DNA from: Carallia brachiata
Lineage: Eukaryota > Streptophyta > Magnoliopsida > Malpighiales > Rhizophoraceae
Length of the DNA stretch: 64,000 nucleotides
Assembly: GCA_021464245.1 (NCBI GenBank)
Contig: JADCRB010000041.1
Location: 1,393,656-1,457,655, forward strand
Direction: 5' to 3'
Positions 38,434-50,083 of this stretch are shown in pieces. Each line of letters begins with the position of its first letter. Position 1 is the stretch's first letter. The position numbers were made by a program, and so were the translations under genes. The notes beneath the pieces were generated by a model. The model had not been told where the DNA came from, did no database searches, and worked only from the letters and a program-made list of their open reading frames with translations.

Positions 38434-40774
38434 ATGGCATTGAATTTTTCGCATCGACCCATCTTTGCTCCACATTTATCAGATGAAAATTTGGTTTCGC
38501 CGATGAGGATTGCAAATGGGTATCTTGTTGATGGTAGGCCGTAGAGAAAGTTGAGGATTGCTTTGATTATGGAAGGGATAGTAGGAGTGATAGGTGTGGC
38601 TCTCAGGATTCGGTGCATAAGGATATTCTTGATCTTTTGCCATCAGATCCATTTGGGATGGATATAAGCACAACCTTTACTGCAATAACGGGTTGGCTTG
38701 AGGATTTGGAGGTGGACTATGGTGGGTATGGTAGGGATGAAATTGCCACGAGTGATGGGAATCGTCAGTGGTTTGCGGGGTTGAATTTTATTTGGAACAA
38801 CGCAATGAGGTTCCAGGCATTCCCTGGGAACATGGGGTTTGAGCATCAATCAAGTTTTCTTGGTGGATTTGGCAATGGGTGCCTTGAAAAAAAGGAAGTT
38901 GGAAATTTATTTGGCCGTGGTGCTTGTGAGATGGAGGATCTTTTGAGTTGGGGGAATGAAATTATGGGCATCAACACTGGTTGTGTTGTAGATAAAACAA
39001 GTGACAAATTCAAGGAAGATGCTGGGTTTTGTTCGGATGGAGATAATGTGGTTTGTTCAGATGAAGATGGAGGAGCATTAGCTTTCACATTTGCCCTTGG
39101 TTATCTTGGAGTACGAGATCTTCTTGTTGTCGAAACTGTTTGCAAATCCCTGCATTCGACAGTACGGAATGATCCACTATTATGGAGGAGTATTCACATA
39201 GATCAACCTCTGAATGAGAAGATAACTGATGATATTCTTTTGCAACTAAGTAATAGGGCCCAAGGAAATCTGCAATGCTTAAGCCTGGTGGAGTGTCCAA
39301 GGATCACTGATGACGGGTTGAAGCATGTGCTTGAAAACAATCCAAGGCTGACCAAGGTGAGTCAGTTTCACCTACATGTTTTTTTTTTTTTGCCTTATGA
39401 ATCCTGGTACTTGGTTTAATAGTTTGATGAGTAATAGTTTGGTTTCATAGGTAACTTTCTTCTAATTTTAAAGGAGGGCCTACATTCCTGGTGGTTTTTC
39501 CCTTTTTCTTTGTTGTGAAATCCCTTTTAGATTGATGCTTACATACACTGCTAGATTATTTTTTAGTAGTGCAGAGTCAGTTATTTCCCCAAATAACATT
39601 GCTTCGGATCGAAAATATATTCCAACACAAATGTTAACAGAGTTCAACAGGTGGACATGAGACCTTGGCCTATAGCTTATTGTTGTGTTGACTGCTTCAG
39701 AAACATATAGTACAACAATAAATAAGAACAATTTTAGCATAATTGTGTATTTTTGCGGCACCAATAGGCCCAAGCACAAGTTTGAAGTTGAACAGTGAAC
39801 CTAAATTTCAATACTAAAAGCTGTGGTTTGTTAATTGGTTATTTTTATTTCCTAGTAGTGTACCATGTTTTCTGTATTGAAGAACCTACACAATTATGTA
39901 GTTCATCTCTTCCCTCACTCCAATGATGAATTACCTATGTAGCACAACATTGAAAGAAGCGGTGCACATTGGATGATCACAATCCTTTTTCTGTTCTTAC
40001 TATAGTTAAATTTCACCTTTTTTTACTGCAGTTATTATCACCAGTGACTGAACATTGATATCACCGAAGCCCTGATTATCTTATTTTCACTGTGTCACCT
40101 TTTTGGATCTTTTTGGATAGCTCTGTTGTGTACCATACTATGAGTTAGATTTTTTTAAGGCTTTAGTCTTTGCTTGTGTTGCTTTTCAATTGAATAAATA
40201 CTGATGTTTTTTACATGCAGCTGTCTGTGCCGGGATGTACGAGACTCAGCATTGAGGGCATTGTGACTAGCTTAAAGGAATTCAAGTCTGTGGTTCCCAA
40301 GGGGTGAAGCATTTAAGGGTTGGGGGGCTATATGGTGTGACGCAAAGGCATTTTGAGGAGTTGAAGATTCTGTTGGGCACAGATGGCCTAGTTCAGCAGA
40401 ATGCTCGCAAGCCACATTTTTATCACAGGGGAAACTTTTATCTGTCATGTGAGGATAACCGGGCCATTGATATCGAGATGTGCCCTAGATGCCAGAACCT
40501 GAGGCTGGTTTATGATTGCCCTGCAGAGATTTGCCAAGGAAAAGAACATCCAACTCGGGAATGCAGGGCATGCACGCTTTGCATAGCAAGGTGTGTTCAG
40601 TGTGGTAGGTGCATAAATGACAGTGAATATGAGGAAACATTTTGTCTGGAGTTGCTTTGTTCAGATTGTTGGAAACACCTTTCGAAATGCCAAGAGAAGC
40701 TGGATAGGAAGCTTGGTCCACCTAGGTCTCCTGCACTTCATCAGTCTGCTTGTGGCCTCCATATCCATGGCTAG
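38434..40774 (+). CDS. SKIP14: F-box protein SKIP14, two frame breaks
   Basis: SKP1-interacting F-box subunit of an SCF ubiquitin ligase. The protein begins MALNFSHRPIFAPHLSDENL. Two exons: 38434-39356 and 40221-40774. The F-box lies at about residues 213-258 (ALGYLGVRDLLVVETVCKSL then NDPLLWRSIHI). LRR-like text follows (LSLVECPRITDDGLKHVLEN). The C-terminal part is Cys-rich (CPRCQNLRLVYDCPAEIC; CRACTLCIARCVQCGRCIND), which suggests metal binding, though the substrate is unknown. One G is missing at 38537-38538 and one at 40292-40293, both in short G-runs. With both restored the CDS closes at 492 residues. The purine-rich stretch at 41020-41130 lies in the 3' region. Confidence 0.93.
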
Positions 40775-42770
40775 AGGCAAGTGCTGCTTATGCCTTTTGC
40801 TTTTATATGATCTTGGGGGAGTGCATATCCATTTAGTTTGAGACTTGAGAGAACATGGGGCAGCCATGTAGGTTATGGTTGCCATTCTTTCTTGGTTTGG
40901 TTTCTAAGTCTGCACTCAGGTCTCATTTGAGTATTGGTGGACTTAGCGTTGTATGCGTGCATTGGTCTAAATACACTGCATCCAGAATATTGTTTTGTGG
41001 AGGAGATAAAGGTGGCAAAAAAATAGAGAAAAAGAAAAAGAAAAAACAATAATGATAACAAAAAGTTTAGGAAGAAGGGAAAAAAAAAAAAAGAAAAAGA
41101 AAAAAGGAACAACAAAAAAACACAGGAAGCAAGGGGATGGGCATGGTGTGGTTTCCCTTCTCAGCGCACTTTGTTCATTGTGAAAGATCTCATCTGTTAT
41201 TTGGCGTGTGATCTAATAAACCCAACGATTAATGCATTGCTGGTTGCCTGTAATGTCAGGGTAGTGGGATGTGAATCTGTACAAAAGTAGAGCCCTGCCT
41301 GTTTGGACATTGTCGCCAAGGAGAGCTGCTTATTGTAAACAATGGAGATTACTTGCCTGTTGTACCATGAGAAATAAGCCTCCATTCTAATAACTCGGAT
41401 TGCTCCCACTTATTGAGCTTTTCTGAAGCAGACTGTACATTATTGCTCCTGCTACTGTGGAATGGAGGAGTTAGTTTTCACACCGTGTTAACATAGTACT
41501 TATACGAAATACGTCCTGCTGTTTAACCCATATTGTTCCGCAGAACAATCTGGGATGGAGTCCATTGTTTTCCTTAGAGCTTTCTGCTTTAAGGAGTTTA
41601 AGATCCACGTAAATCCGGTGCTGAAATATGCTAGTCCCACGTATTGCTCTCATTTCTGTCTCATGGCTCTTACTGTAGAAGAAGAAACCTTCTGTATCTT
41701 ACCTGCCACGTTGGGTTGTATTTTATTTGATAATGTGATTTCTGTACCTTGTTTCTTCGTAGAACAGTTTTATGGGCCTCGGATATGAGTGCCAAGCTGT
41801 ATCACTTCTTCTCTCAGTTGAAATAATGGGATTAATAAGTAAATGAGAATCATTTTGTATGCCTGTAGATTAAGCTTTGATTTCAGAGTTTATCACGAGT
41901 TGCATAATTTCTTAGTGAATTTTTGAGCTTAAATATTGGTTGTATTCCTGTCAATTTTAGCTCATCTGATTTCAGACTGCATGAGCATGTTGCTGTGCCG
42001 AAAAATTCTTAGGTGTATCTGGACCGAGTTTCATTAAGTGGACATAAAAAAAATTGTAGACATAACAGATGGATAGCAATTGACTAATCATTTTGTATAA
42101 TTAGATAATTAATATTTACAATAAGACATAATGAAAAATATGTTCTTTTATTATAAATGTTAATCATACTTTTTGCTAAACAGTCACTTGATTGTTATAC
42201 ATATATTCTGCGTCATTTTTAACTGCATTCATGGACGTATTCCAATCTGAACCATTAATCCATTACGTAACATTGTGTACCAAGCCAAAGGCGCTTAGAT
42301 GTAAAACATATGTTAATTGTTTTGTTGATGTATCGTATAATTGTTATTTTTCTTTATGAAATTCACTCTGATAATAAAAATATATGAAGGTGATAGACAA
42401 AAATTATTTTATTATCCCATATTTCTCAATAAATGTTGCTACGTAGCGGTATTATTGTGGTTAAATACGTAAAATTATGTGCAAGCTAATAATAACTTGA
42501 CAAACAAATCATCAAATTGCATTGAGGGATCAAGGCGTATATTGGATGGTTTACAGTCTTACGTGATGAACTATTTGTACCTGGGAATGAGACCGAGTAG
42601 TGTCAAATGATCATGATCCAAATAGGGTAATTACACAACATCATTAATAACAAACGCTAAATACTGAATATAATTAAGAATAATTATATCAATCTTTTAT
42701 CGCCATTTCATTCTATTACGAAGTCGTTACATCGCGGGAAGTAAGCAACAATTATGCAAATCTCTGGCAA
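40775..42770. other. SKIP14 3' region and intergenic DNA
   Basis: The first kilobase is probably SKIP14 3' UTR and flank, with A/G-rich simple sequence at 41020-41130. The rest is AT-rich. No gene was recognised. Confidence 0.45.
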
Positions 42771-43193
42771 CTATAGAGGTCTGTTCACCTCTGCAATTAG
42801 ATTTAGGATTTCATCTAGATAATGCCACGTCCCCTCATCAAACCTAGGCCCAACAGCATCATAGGGAATTCCACCGGTACTATTACATCGCAGGCATCTC
42901 AAACATAAACTCCGTGTCGTATTATTGTGATTGTTTGATATTTTTAGTCTTTCGATCCATGTATTGCAGTTAACAAAAAAAAAAAAAAAAGACAAATGTC
43001 TATTCAATAGCCATGACCCGCAACACATCAAGTTGATCGCCTGCATGTAACGATGCTCTTCATAATAAATGTCAAGAATATAAAAGTTTTTAACTCTTAT
43101 AGCCCCATGGATTGCAGACTTCTGCAAACGTTGCAGCCCGAGAGGCCGGATCGTGGGCAATGTTCCTGAGAATCCCTTAAAGAAAGACTGCAA
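42771..43193 (-). CDS. Unidentified coding-like fragment
   Basis: An open frame of 140 codons. Its two ends look protein-like (LGLQRLQKSAIHGAIRVKNF at the start, AVGPRFDEGTWHYLDEILNL near the end), but the middle crosses an A/T homopolymer read as Phe repeats, which suggests an intron or chance. A different minus-strand frame over 43160-43090 also reads well (RNIAHDPASRAATFAEVCNP). I do not recognise the family. It may be a decayed gene or exon. Confidence 0.25.
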   Translation of the reverse strand: MQSFFKGFSGTLPTIRPLGLQRLQKSAIHGAIRVKNFYILDIYYEEHRYMQAINLMCCGSWLLNRHLSFFFFFVNCNTWIERLKISNNHNNTTRSLCLRCLRCNSTGGIPYDAVGPRFDEGTWHYLDEILNLIAEVNRPL

Positions 43194-43407
43194 ATAAAAA
43201 TAAAAGAAATACTAGAACGATCGTATTAGCGGAGAAAAGAGAATTCCTGCGTTAAATCTCAGTATTGAAGATGTGTTCTTGTGTTGAATGATACAATAAG
43301 TGCCAGAGACTGAAAAAAATTTAGCCCTTTAAAAATGATGTAAACTGGGGACGGGGATGGTGGCAATGGATTCTTTCAAGGATCAAAAAGAAATGGTTGC
43401 TTCAGCA

Positions 43408-43605
43408 TCAAGGCAATTGATCTCTATCTCTGTTATTCTGGTGTTTCTTGCCGAGATCTTTCATCCATTTCAAGCTTAACAATTTCTTCCCAATGCTGCT
43501 CTTATTGCCTTCTTTTCTCTTCTTCTTGTCATTCTCCGATTCGGGCTGCATCGGAGGATCGTTGTCATAGTCCCATTGATCAGCCCAGGATAAACCAGAA
43601 TCCAT
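43408..43605 (-). CDS. Small conserved plant protein, function unknown
   Basis: A single-exon protein of 65 residues starting MDSGLSWADQWDYDNDPP and ending KNHQ-type basic sequence (KKLLSLKWMKDLGKKHQNN). Short plant proteins that begin M(E/D)SGLSWADQWD and carry a Lys-rich block followed by a (S/L)(F/L)KWMK motif occur in many eudicots as uncharacterised genes; this recognition is from memory. The CT-repeat leader at 43606-43620 is typical of plant 5' UTRs. There is no signal peptide or membrane segment. The high Lys/Asp content suggests a soluble, partly disordered protein. Confidence 0.7.
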   Translation of the reverse strand: MDSGLSWADQWDYDNDPPMQPESENDKKKRKEGNKSSIGKKLLSLKWMKDLGKKHQNNRDRDQLP

Positions 43606-44540
43606 CTCTCTCTCTCTCTTTGTCTCCGCCCGTCCCCAGTTTTGTTTTTATCTCTCCTGAATTACTGATTTTGGATATTGACTTTTTAGCAGCAACTTAA
43701 TTTAGGGGGATTTTGCCGTGTTGATTTGCCTGAAAAAACGAAGTTTGGTAAAAGTTGGTTATTCTGGTTGAGCTGTCGATGCATATTCATTCGGCTCACT
43801 GGCCATTGTCTACATTTGATCAACGTCTTTTGAACCATTTGCTTCTACCAGAGGAATAACTTTGAAATTCAGTTGTTTCGGTTACAGTTTTAGAGGATTG
43901 CTCAACGCCAATTCGCTTATGTTAGCCTTATGTTGCTTAAATTTCGACTGCAAGCAACTGTCCTAAGTTGGCTATCTTAGGAAATAAGCTTTACATTTAT
44001 GGAATTTGACCCATTTCCAATGCGCTCGCATGATTGGTATAATTGTTCTGTTACAATTGAATATGGTGAGCTTCTATAAAGAAATGATCACTGCACAAAA
44101 ACACATTTTCCCAAAATTTTAAAGCAGGAATGACTCTTCAAGGTTCCAAAATTTCAGACCATAACCCATGATTATAATCAAATGAAAGTTCGAGTACATC
44201 ACCGAGCCACTTCTAGAGGATAAGCTTATTAATCTAATGGCCGATAAAGGATCGAATAGTTCACAGTTGGAGCAAAATAAAAATTGATCTACAACAAAAG
44301 GGAACTCCATCAATCAGTGGACAGATCATGGGCCATCAATCATCCTTTGTGCTCCATGGCACTGTGAATTTTCTCACTCGGACTGTTTAATCTGCTGGTC
44401 CTCCTAGTCCGGAATCTCCACATTAATAATGGATTCTAGCTGCTAACTTTGCTGCAGCTCCGTATACCAATTCTATTCTGTTGGTGCCTGCCTGCCAACG
44501 ACAACCACAAAAATTCTAGCATGGTCAAGCAGTTTTGTTT
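43606..44540. other. Intergenic, no gene seen
   Basis: This lies between the small-protein gene (its promoter side) and the 3' end of the YqaJ-like gene. No coding text was recognised. Confidence 0.45.
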
Positions 44541-45669
44541 CTATTGGTGATAAAATTCAACGTTGCCTGCAATTTCCCAACGCAACAACTTGCCCTCCCT
44601 AGCCAACCTAATGCTTCTACTAATGGCAAGTCCAGACTGTTTGTGAGTAGATGCTGGCCTATATGATTTGACCTCTTCTTCGTTCCCAGCTAGCAAAGCT
44701 TCTCTTGCAGGAATCACATTTTCCCACCAAAATTCCCGTAACATTCTTTGTATTAGCTGCCAATATTTGCAGTTCCTATGCACGCAAAATATTGAGCTAC
44801 CATTTGTTGTCCAGCAACACAAATCAGCCAATTCTCTATCCATGACCCTTGCACTTGAGGCATGCAGTAGAATGGCATAGTTGACCAAGGTAGAGCAGTC
44901 TCAGGCTTCCCGTTATTACAAGGACATTCAACTTCCAGGATGCCGCCTCCGTGGAAGCAATCCAGAAGACCATCCGTAGAATCGCCAAGCCAATCATATT
45001 GCTCTGCCGAATGGATTGCAAATCCCAATGAACTCACCTCACAACTTGTGATGCTCCTATACCGATCTATAGCTGCTGCCTCATTGATCACACCCCATTC
45101 CATGGCATTTCTTCTACCACCTTCAATAACCTGTGTCTCCGTTGCATACACTTTCCCATGCCAAAGAGCAAAGCGACGAGTGCCCTTCCAAAAACCCAAG
45201 GCAGTGCTGAAGGTGCTCACTGTTAGCTTGTCCCTTCTGAGGGCAAACCATTCATCTGAAAGTTGAGGTACATCAGACTGTGTACCTCACGTGGCCAACA
45301 CTAATGATGATGGGTATATGGGGATGATGGCCAACACCATTCATCTCAATACAACAAGCCTTAATTAATGTCGGCTACACGAATCTTTTCTCGTTATTAT
45401 GAATCCAATTAAATTACTGGGCATATGGGGATCTTAATGACTTGAAATAAAACAAATCCCCATTTCTCAGAAATCTCTCAGAGACCAATACAGAGCATAA
45501 TTTCCCACACATGGTTCAGGATATTGATAAATACCTGAGAAGGTGACTTTGGCTGCTAATGCTGATTTTTAAGGGCTTAAAATGAAGGAGAAGAAAAGAA
45601 ATTGAGCCTGACCAAAGAAAAGGACGATCTTGATTGAGGAGGAGATGCCTTGATGAGCTTCGTCATCAT
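44541..45669 (-). pseudogene. YqaJ/lambda-exonuclease-like nuclease gene, altered
   Basis: Plants have a nuclear-encoded family annotated as restriction-endonuclease type II-like, with a YqaJ viral-recombinase fold of the PD-(D/E)XK group; targeting to organelles is often predicted. The main exon is about 45257-44541: DEWFALRRDKL, VSTFSTALGFWKGTRRFALW, NAMEWGVINEAAAIDRYRS, GDSTDGLLDCFHGGGILEVE and CPCNN. A possible first exon starts at 45669 (MMTKLIKASPPQSRSSFSLV), basic and Ser-rich like a transit peptide, but its junction is unclear. Two defects: the usual catalytic EVK is EVE here (GAA where AAA/AAG is expected), and the frame changes after MPQVQG, where about ten bases seem missing before VMDRELADLCCW. 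The rest (REFWWENVIPAREALL to VEFYHQ) is open. It is probably a dead or inactive copy. Confidence 0.75.
45349..45405 (-). mobile_element. SINE 3' end in the YqaJ-like gene intron
   Basis: On the minus strand: GAGAAAAGATTCGTGTAGCC, GACATTAATTAAGGCTTGTTG. This is the same 3' module as the copies near 16790, 31290 and 50902. Near-identical 14-mers (GGGTATATGGGGAT at about 45310 and GGGCATATGGGGAT at about 45419) flank it and could be the target duplication. Confidence 0.6.
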
Positions 45670-48600
45670 CTTCTGCTGCTAAAAATCGCTGCTTTCTCCA
45701 TGAACGAAATGTGGGGTCTTAACCTTTCAAAAGCCTTTTCCTTTAAGCTTCTTTATCTTGTGATGTGACCAGTGCATGCCGGCGGGCTTGCCATGAAAAC
45801 CACAGATTGCTTTTTGCAGAATACCAGAAGACAGAGTTACAGAGTGATGGTTCCAAATAAACCCCAAGAAAAAAGTTACATTACCTAAATAAATAATGGT
45901 TGTAAATACTGTTTAAATATAATTATTTATATTTAATATATAATTAATTAAATTTTATGTGTCAAAAAATAATAATAATTTTTTTATTTTAATTATATTT
46001 AAAATTTAAATGATTACAAATTAAATATAAATAATTATATTTAAATAATATTTTAAATAATTTTTTAAAAAAAATATAATGGAGCTTAAACAAAAATAAA
46101 ATAATTCGGTTTGAGTCAGAGTCCCCAATTCTTTAGGCCTGGGGTCCGTTAGCGTAGTACCAAAGCTTGTTATTTTGCCAAAAAATCATGGTTATAAATC
46201 CCGACTGGCTTTGATCAGTCGGATTGATGATCCGATCACTGGACCAGACCAAGTTAATTAAAAAATTACTTGGGATCTTTAATTCAGAAAAATTCGGTCG
46301 ACCTAACCAAAATTTTGAAACTCAACTGCCTTAAAGACCTAGTTAAACTATGTTAAATTTTTCTTTTTTAACTAAAAAATCAAAAAATAAAAAAATAGTG
46401 CATTTTAACGTAAAAAAAAAAAAGATATTTCTATCCTTTATTTGGGTCTAAAAAAAATTACACAAAGAATAGCTTATTGTTATGTACAAAAGAAAAAAAT
46501 GTTAAAAATTATTCTAAATATTAACTCAATCAAACCAATTATTTATTCATTAGTTGAACAATAATTTATTAACCCAACCTTCTCTCTGAGTCTATGTTTG
46601 AATTGAGTTTAATGACTTTGCAAAATATTGTTGTTTTTAGCTTGTTAATTGAGCGGTCCATATAGTTGCCTTAGCAATCAAAGATTTAGTTCTTAATGTT
46701 CTTTATTTTAATTTTGAATCTAATTAATTGATACATAAATTTTATCATAAATTTTTAATTGTCTATAAATATACTATACTCTGAAACTGGGACACCTTTC
46801 TTGCCTCTAAACTTTAAAAAAAAAATGATATAACAACATAACAGCATTACTTAAGTGATCGAAGCAGTTAATAGTTTCGTTCTTGTGTGAGAGATTACGT
46901 ATTTAAAACTATATCAAGCCAACTAATAGAATTAAAAGTATGATTTTTTTTTTTAACCAAATTAAAAGCATAGTTGACACAGTAATAAAGTGTGAATTTG
47001 CTTTCCGTATGTGTACGATTGCAAAGTTGAAAATGTACGATTTTATGCAATGCGGTCAATTTTACGTTAGATTATATCTTTTATACTAATTGAAAATGTA
47101 CGATTTTTCATGATAGTGCGATTCGAGTCCAAAGTTGCCGGCGATGCAGTTTAGTAACAAGATTCTCCTGTTTTGGCCTCACGAATTAGGGATAAATCCC
47201 AACTAATCACACATAGCATTTAGAAGTTGTGATTTATCGTAGGGAAACTTACTTTTTGATTTTTTAAGAATTAATATTGTTATTGATGTGGTACTGTATT
47301 TTTAATAATTTTAATTTTTTTAAATTAAATCTTATATATACCTAATATTGTCCTAAATTTTGAACTGTTAACTATTATTCTTAATTTTTTTTGAAATTTA
47401 CTGTTATTCTTATAAATAAGTAATTTTTTTTCATTTTAATAACTTATTTAATTCAAATTGAACTTAAATAAAGAATAAATGCTTACTTAAATCTTTTATT
47501 TCAATACAAAACGTATTTTCAACACTTATGAAGAGTTAAATGCATTATATTCTCAAATAAGTATATAATTTATTATGATTTGTATTTATTAGTTATATAG
47601 AACTGTTTATTGCATGAATAAAAAAGTTAAATCACTTTATTTCTTTTAAATAAATTATTTTTTTATTTTTATGACATGTTTAATCTAAATTGAATATAAT
47701 AAAGTATAAATACTTACACATAAATTTAATTTTAATACAAAAAATATTTTCAACACATTTTAATATACTTCTTTATAAATTGTTTCTCTTTTTAGTTTTG
47801 TTGTATATTTTGTACTTTTTGATTATTAAAAAAATTAGTACTTTAAGTTGACGTCATTTGAGCTATCTCCATCAAAAAGCTCTATTTTTTATATTTTTAT
47901 AGTTTTTGTTTATAAATTTTATAATATTAATTATATCATATTATTTTTTTTCATCTGATAAGGTGTCACTCGGACAATCTTTACTCCAAAAATCGACCCT
48001 TCTTATCTTTTCGTTTCTCTTTTTATCATTTTCCATAACAAAATTTCGATTGTTTCTTTTCTTTTTATCATTTAATTCTTAAATCTAAGTTTTATTCCCC
48101 TTATGGATCCTAGTGGATGGATTTTCTCGAAGTTGAATTTGCCTTTGGTTGTGAAGGATCCGTAACAAGGAACAGAAAAAATAAGGAAAAAAGTTAATGA
48201 TAGAAAAAAATTGTTTGAAATTTGTTTGAAATTGTTTGTAATTAATTAAATTTTTTTTATAATTATATAAATTTTTTATGTAATAAAAAAATAATAATTT
48301 TTTTATTATATTATAATCAATACAATTATATAATAAATTTAATAAATTACATTATAAAAATTTTTCTACAAATTTTGCCGATTGTGTAATGGAATCCAAG
48401 GGGATAAATAAAGCATTACCTACAGGCTATGGGAATGGCCCATTAAGCAAGAAACAAAGAGAAAGGGACACCAATCCAATCAAGGTGCTATAACTCACTC
48501 AATTGACACTTGGTGTAAAATAAAGAATTTAACTACACAAATATATATATATATACACACGTATGTATAATAATTTATTTATTTTTAAAATTAAATATAA

Positions 48601-50083
48601 ATTTCACGATCTAATTATTTATATAAAATTCTACTGAGTACCCATTTAATAGTACAAAAAATGACTTGAAGTGACAATTTAAACAGTGATCTAGCATTTG
48701 TTTCACGTAACTGACTCAGATTCGAATTTTCAATTTGTCACTTTTTCCCTAAAGTTACATATTGTTCATTACACTTGAAGGTTTGGTTCAATGCGGTGTC
48801 AAATTTCAGATTCGACAATCGTTGTGATCTATTATGTGAAGACATGTTCGAATTCTTAAGTAGTGAGTTTTCTCTGTAAAAAAAATTAAATGAGGATATC
48901 GATAAGTAACCTCATGTCTTGTCCTGCATGAGCATTGACTAACATTAATACAGCACATTCTTATTGGGAAAAAATTTTTAAGGGCACAAATATTTCTTTA
49001 AAAATTAGTTAATGTAGGTTAACTGGTTACTGGATAATACTTATAAGTAAAAGGTGGAAGTTCAATCTTCATCTCACACCAATCTACACTCCTATATATA
49101 TATGTATCAGTTATAACTTTCTTGAAAAAACAAAAATCTCCCAAAAAAGGATTAAATGTCATTTTAATTCTAAATTTTTTGGCATATTTTCAATTATCCT
49201 ATGTCATTTTATTTTTTCACTTCAATCCTATAATTATGGATTTAGTTTTAATTATCTCTTAACTTGGATAGAATTAGGTCAAAATATTGAAAAAAATGTA
49301 TGTCTCAATAAATACACAAATACAGTTAAAAAAATGAATTCCACTATTAAAAAAAGAAAGATACCCTATTAGAACACTCTTAAAAGAGAAATACACTATT
49401 ATAAAGGTATTTTCATTTTTTTAAATAGTGTATTATATTTTTTAGTTATATTTGTGTATTCTGTTTGATCAATATGTAGCATTTATGTATTCTGTTCAAT
49501 CAAATTCATTTTTGACATTTTGAATAGACTCTATCTATATTAGAACTTAATTAAAATCAAACTATAATTATCACTGAAGTAAATATAAAAACTGGAAGAC
49601 TAAAATTAAAAAAACTTATAAAATTTAAGACTAAAATAAAACTAATACCCCAAAAAACAAAAGCAACACCAGCCCATACCTCAACGCATCCATAGTTGCT
49701 CCTCTTTCTCCGCTAATAATCCACAAAGCTTTTACTTCACGCACTCTCTTCCTCCCCACTCTCTCTCTCTCTCTCTGCTAAAACCTCCCGAAGGGGCACA
49801 ACAACACAACAGCAGCCAAACTTGCCGTCTAAAAATGCGTCCAATTCCAATCCCTTTCTCTTTTTTCATTCAAAAAATCATTCAAAAAAGCATACAAAAC
49901 AATAATCATTCTTAATGGCTTCTCCTATTATTCTCCTTCTTGTCTTCAAATCTCTCACTTTCTTCATTCCCATCTCTCCTTAAATCAAAAACCCCTCCAA
50001 AAATCCCCCCAAAAACCCTCAAAAAAATTGAAAAAAAAAAAGAAGAAGAAGAAGAAAGCTTTGATCTTTGAAGGGAAAAAGCC
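45670..50083. other. Long AT-rich intergenic region
   Basis: About 4.4 kb with no recognisable gene or complete transposon. Base composition is very AT-rich, especially 45880-48400. A TA/CA repeat occurs at about 48541-48560. The last 350 bases before 50084 are CT-rich and then A-rich, as expected for the GT-1 leader. Confidence 0.5.

Noticed and set aside
38220..39300. Minus-strand open frames over SKIP14 exon 1
   Set aside because: The plus strand encodes the F-box protein; the antisense frames have no motif.
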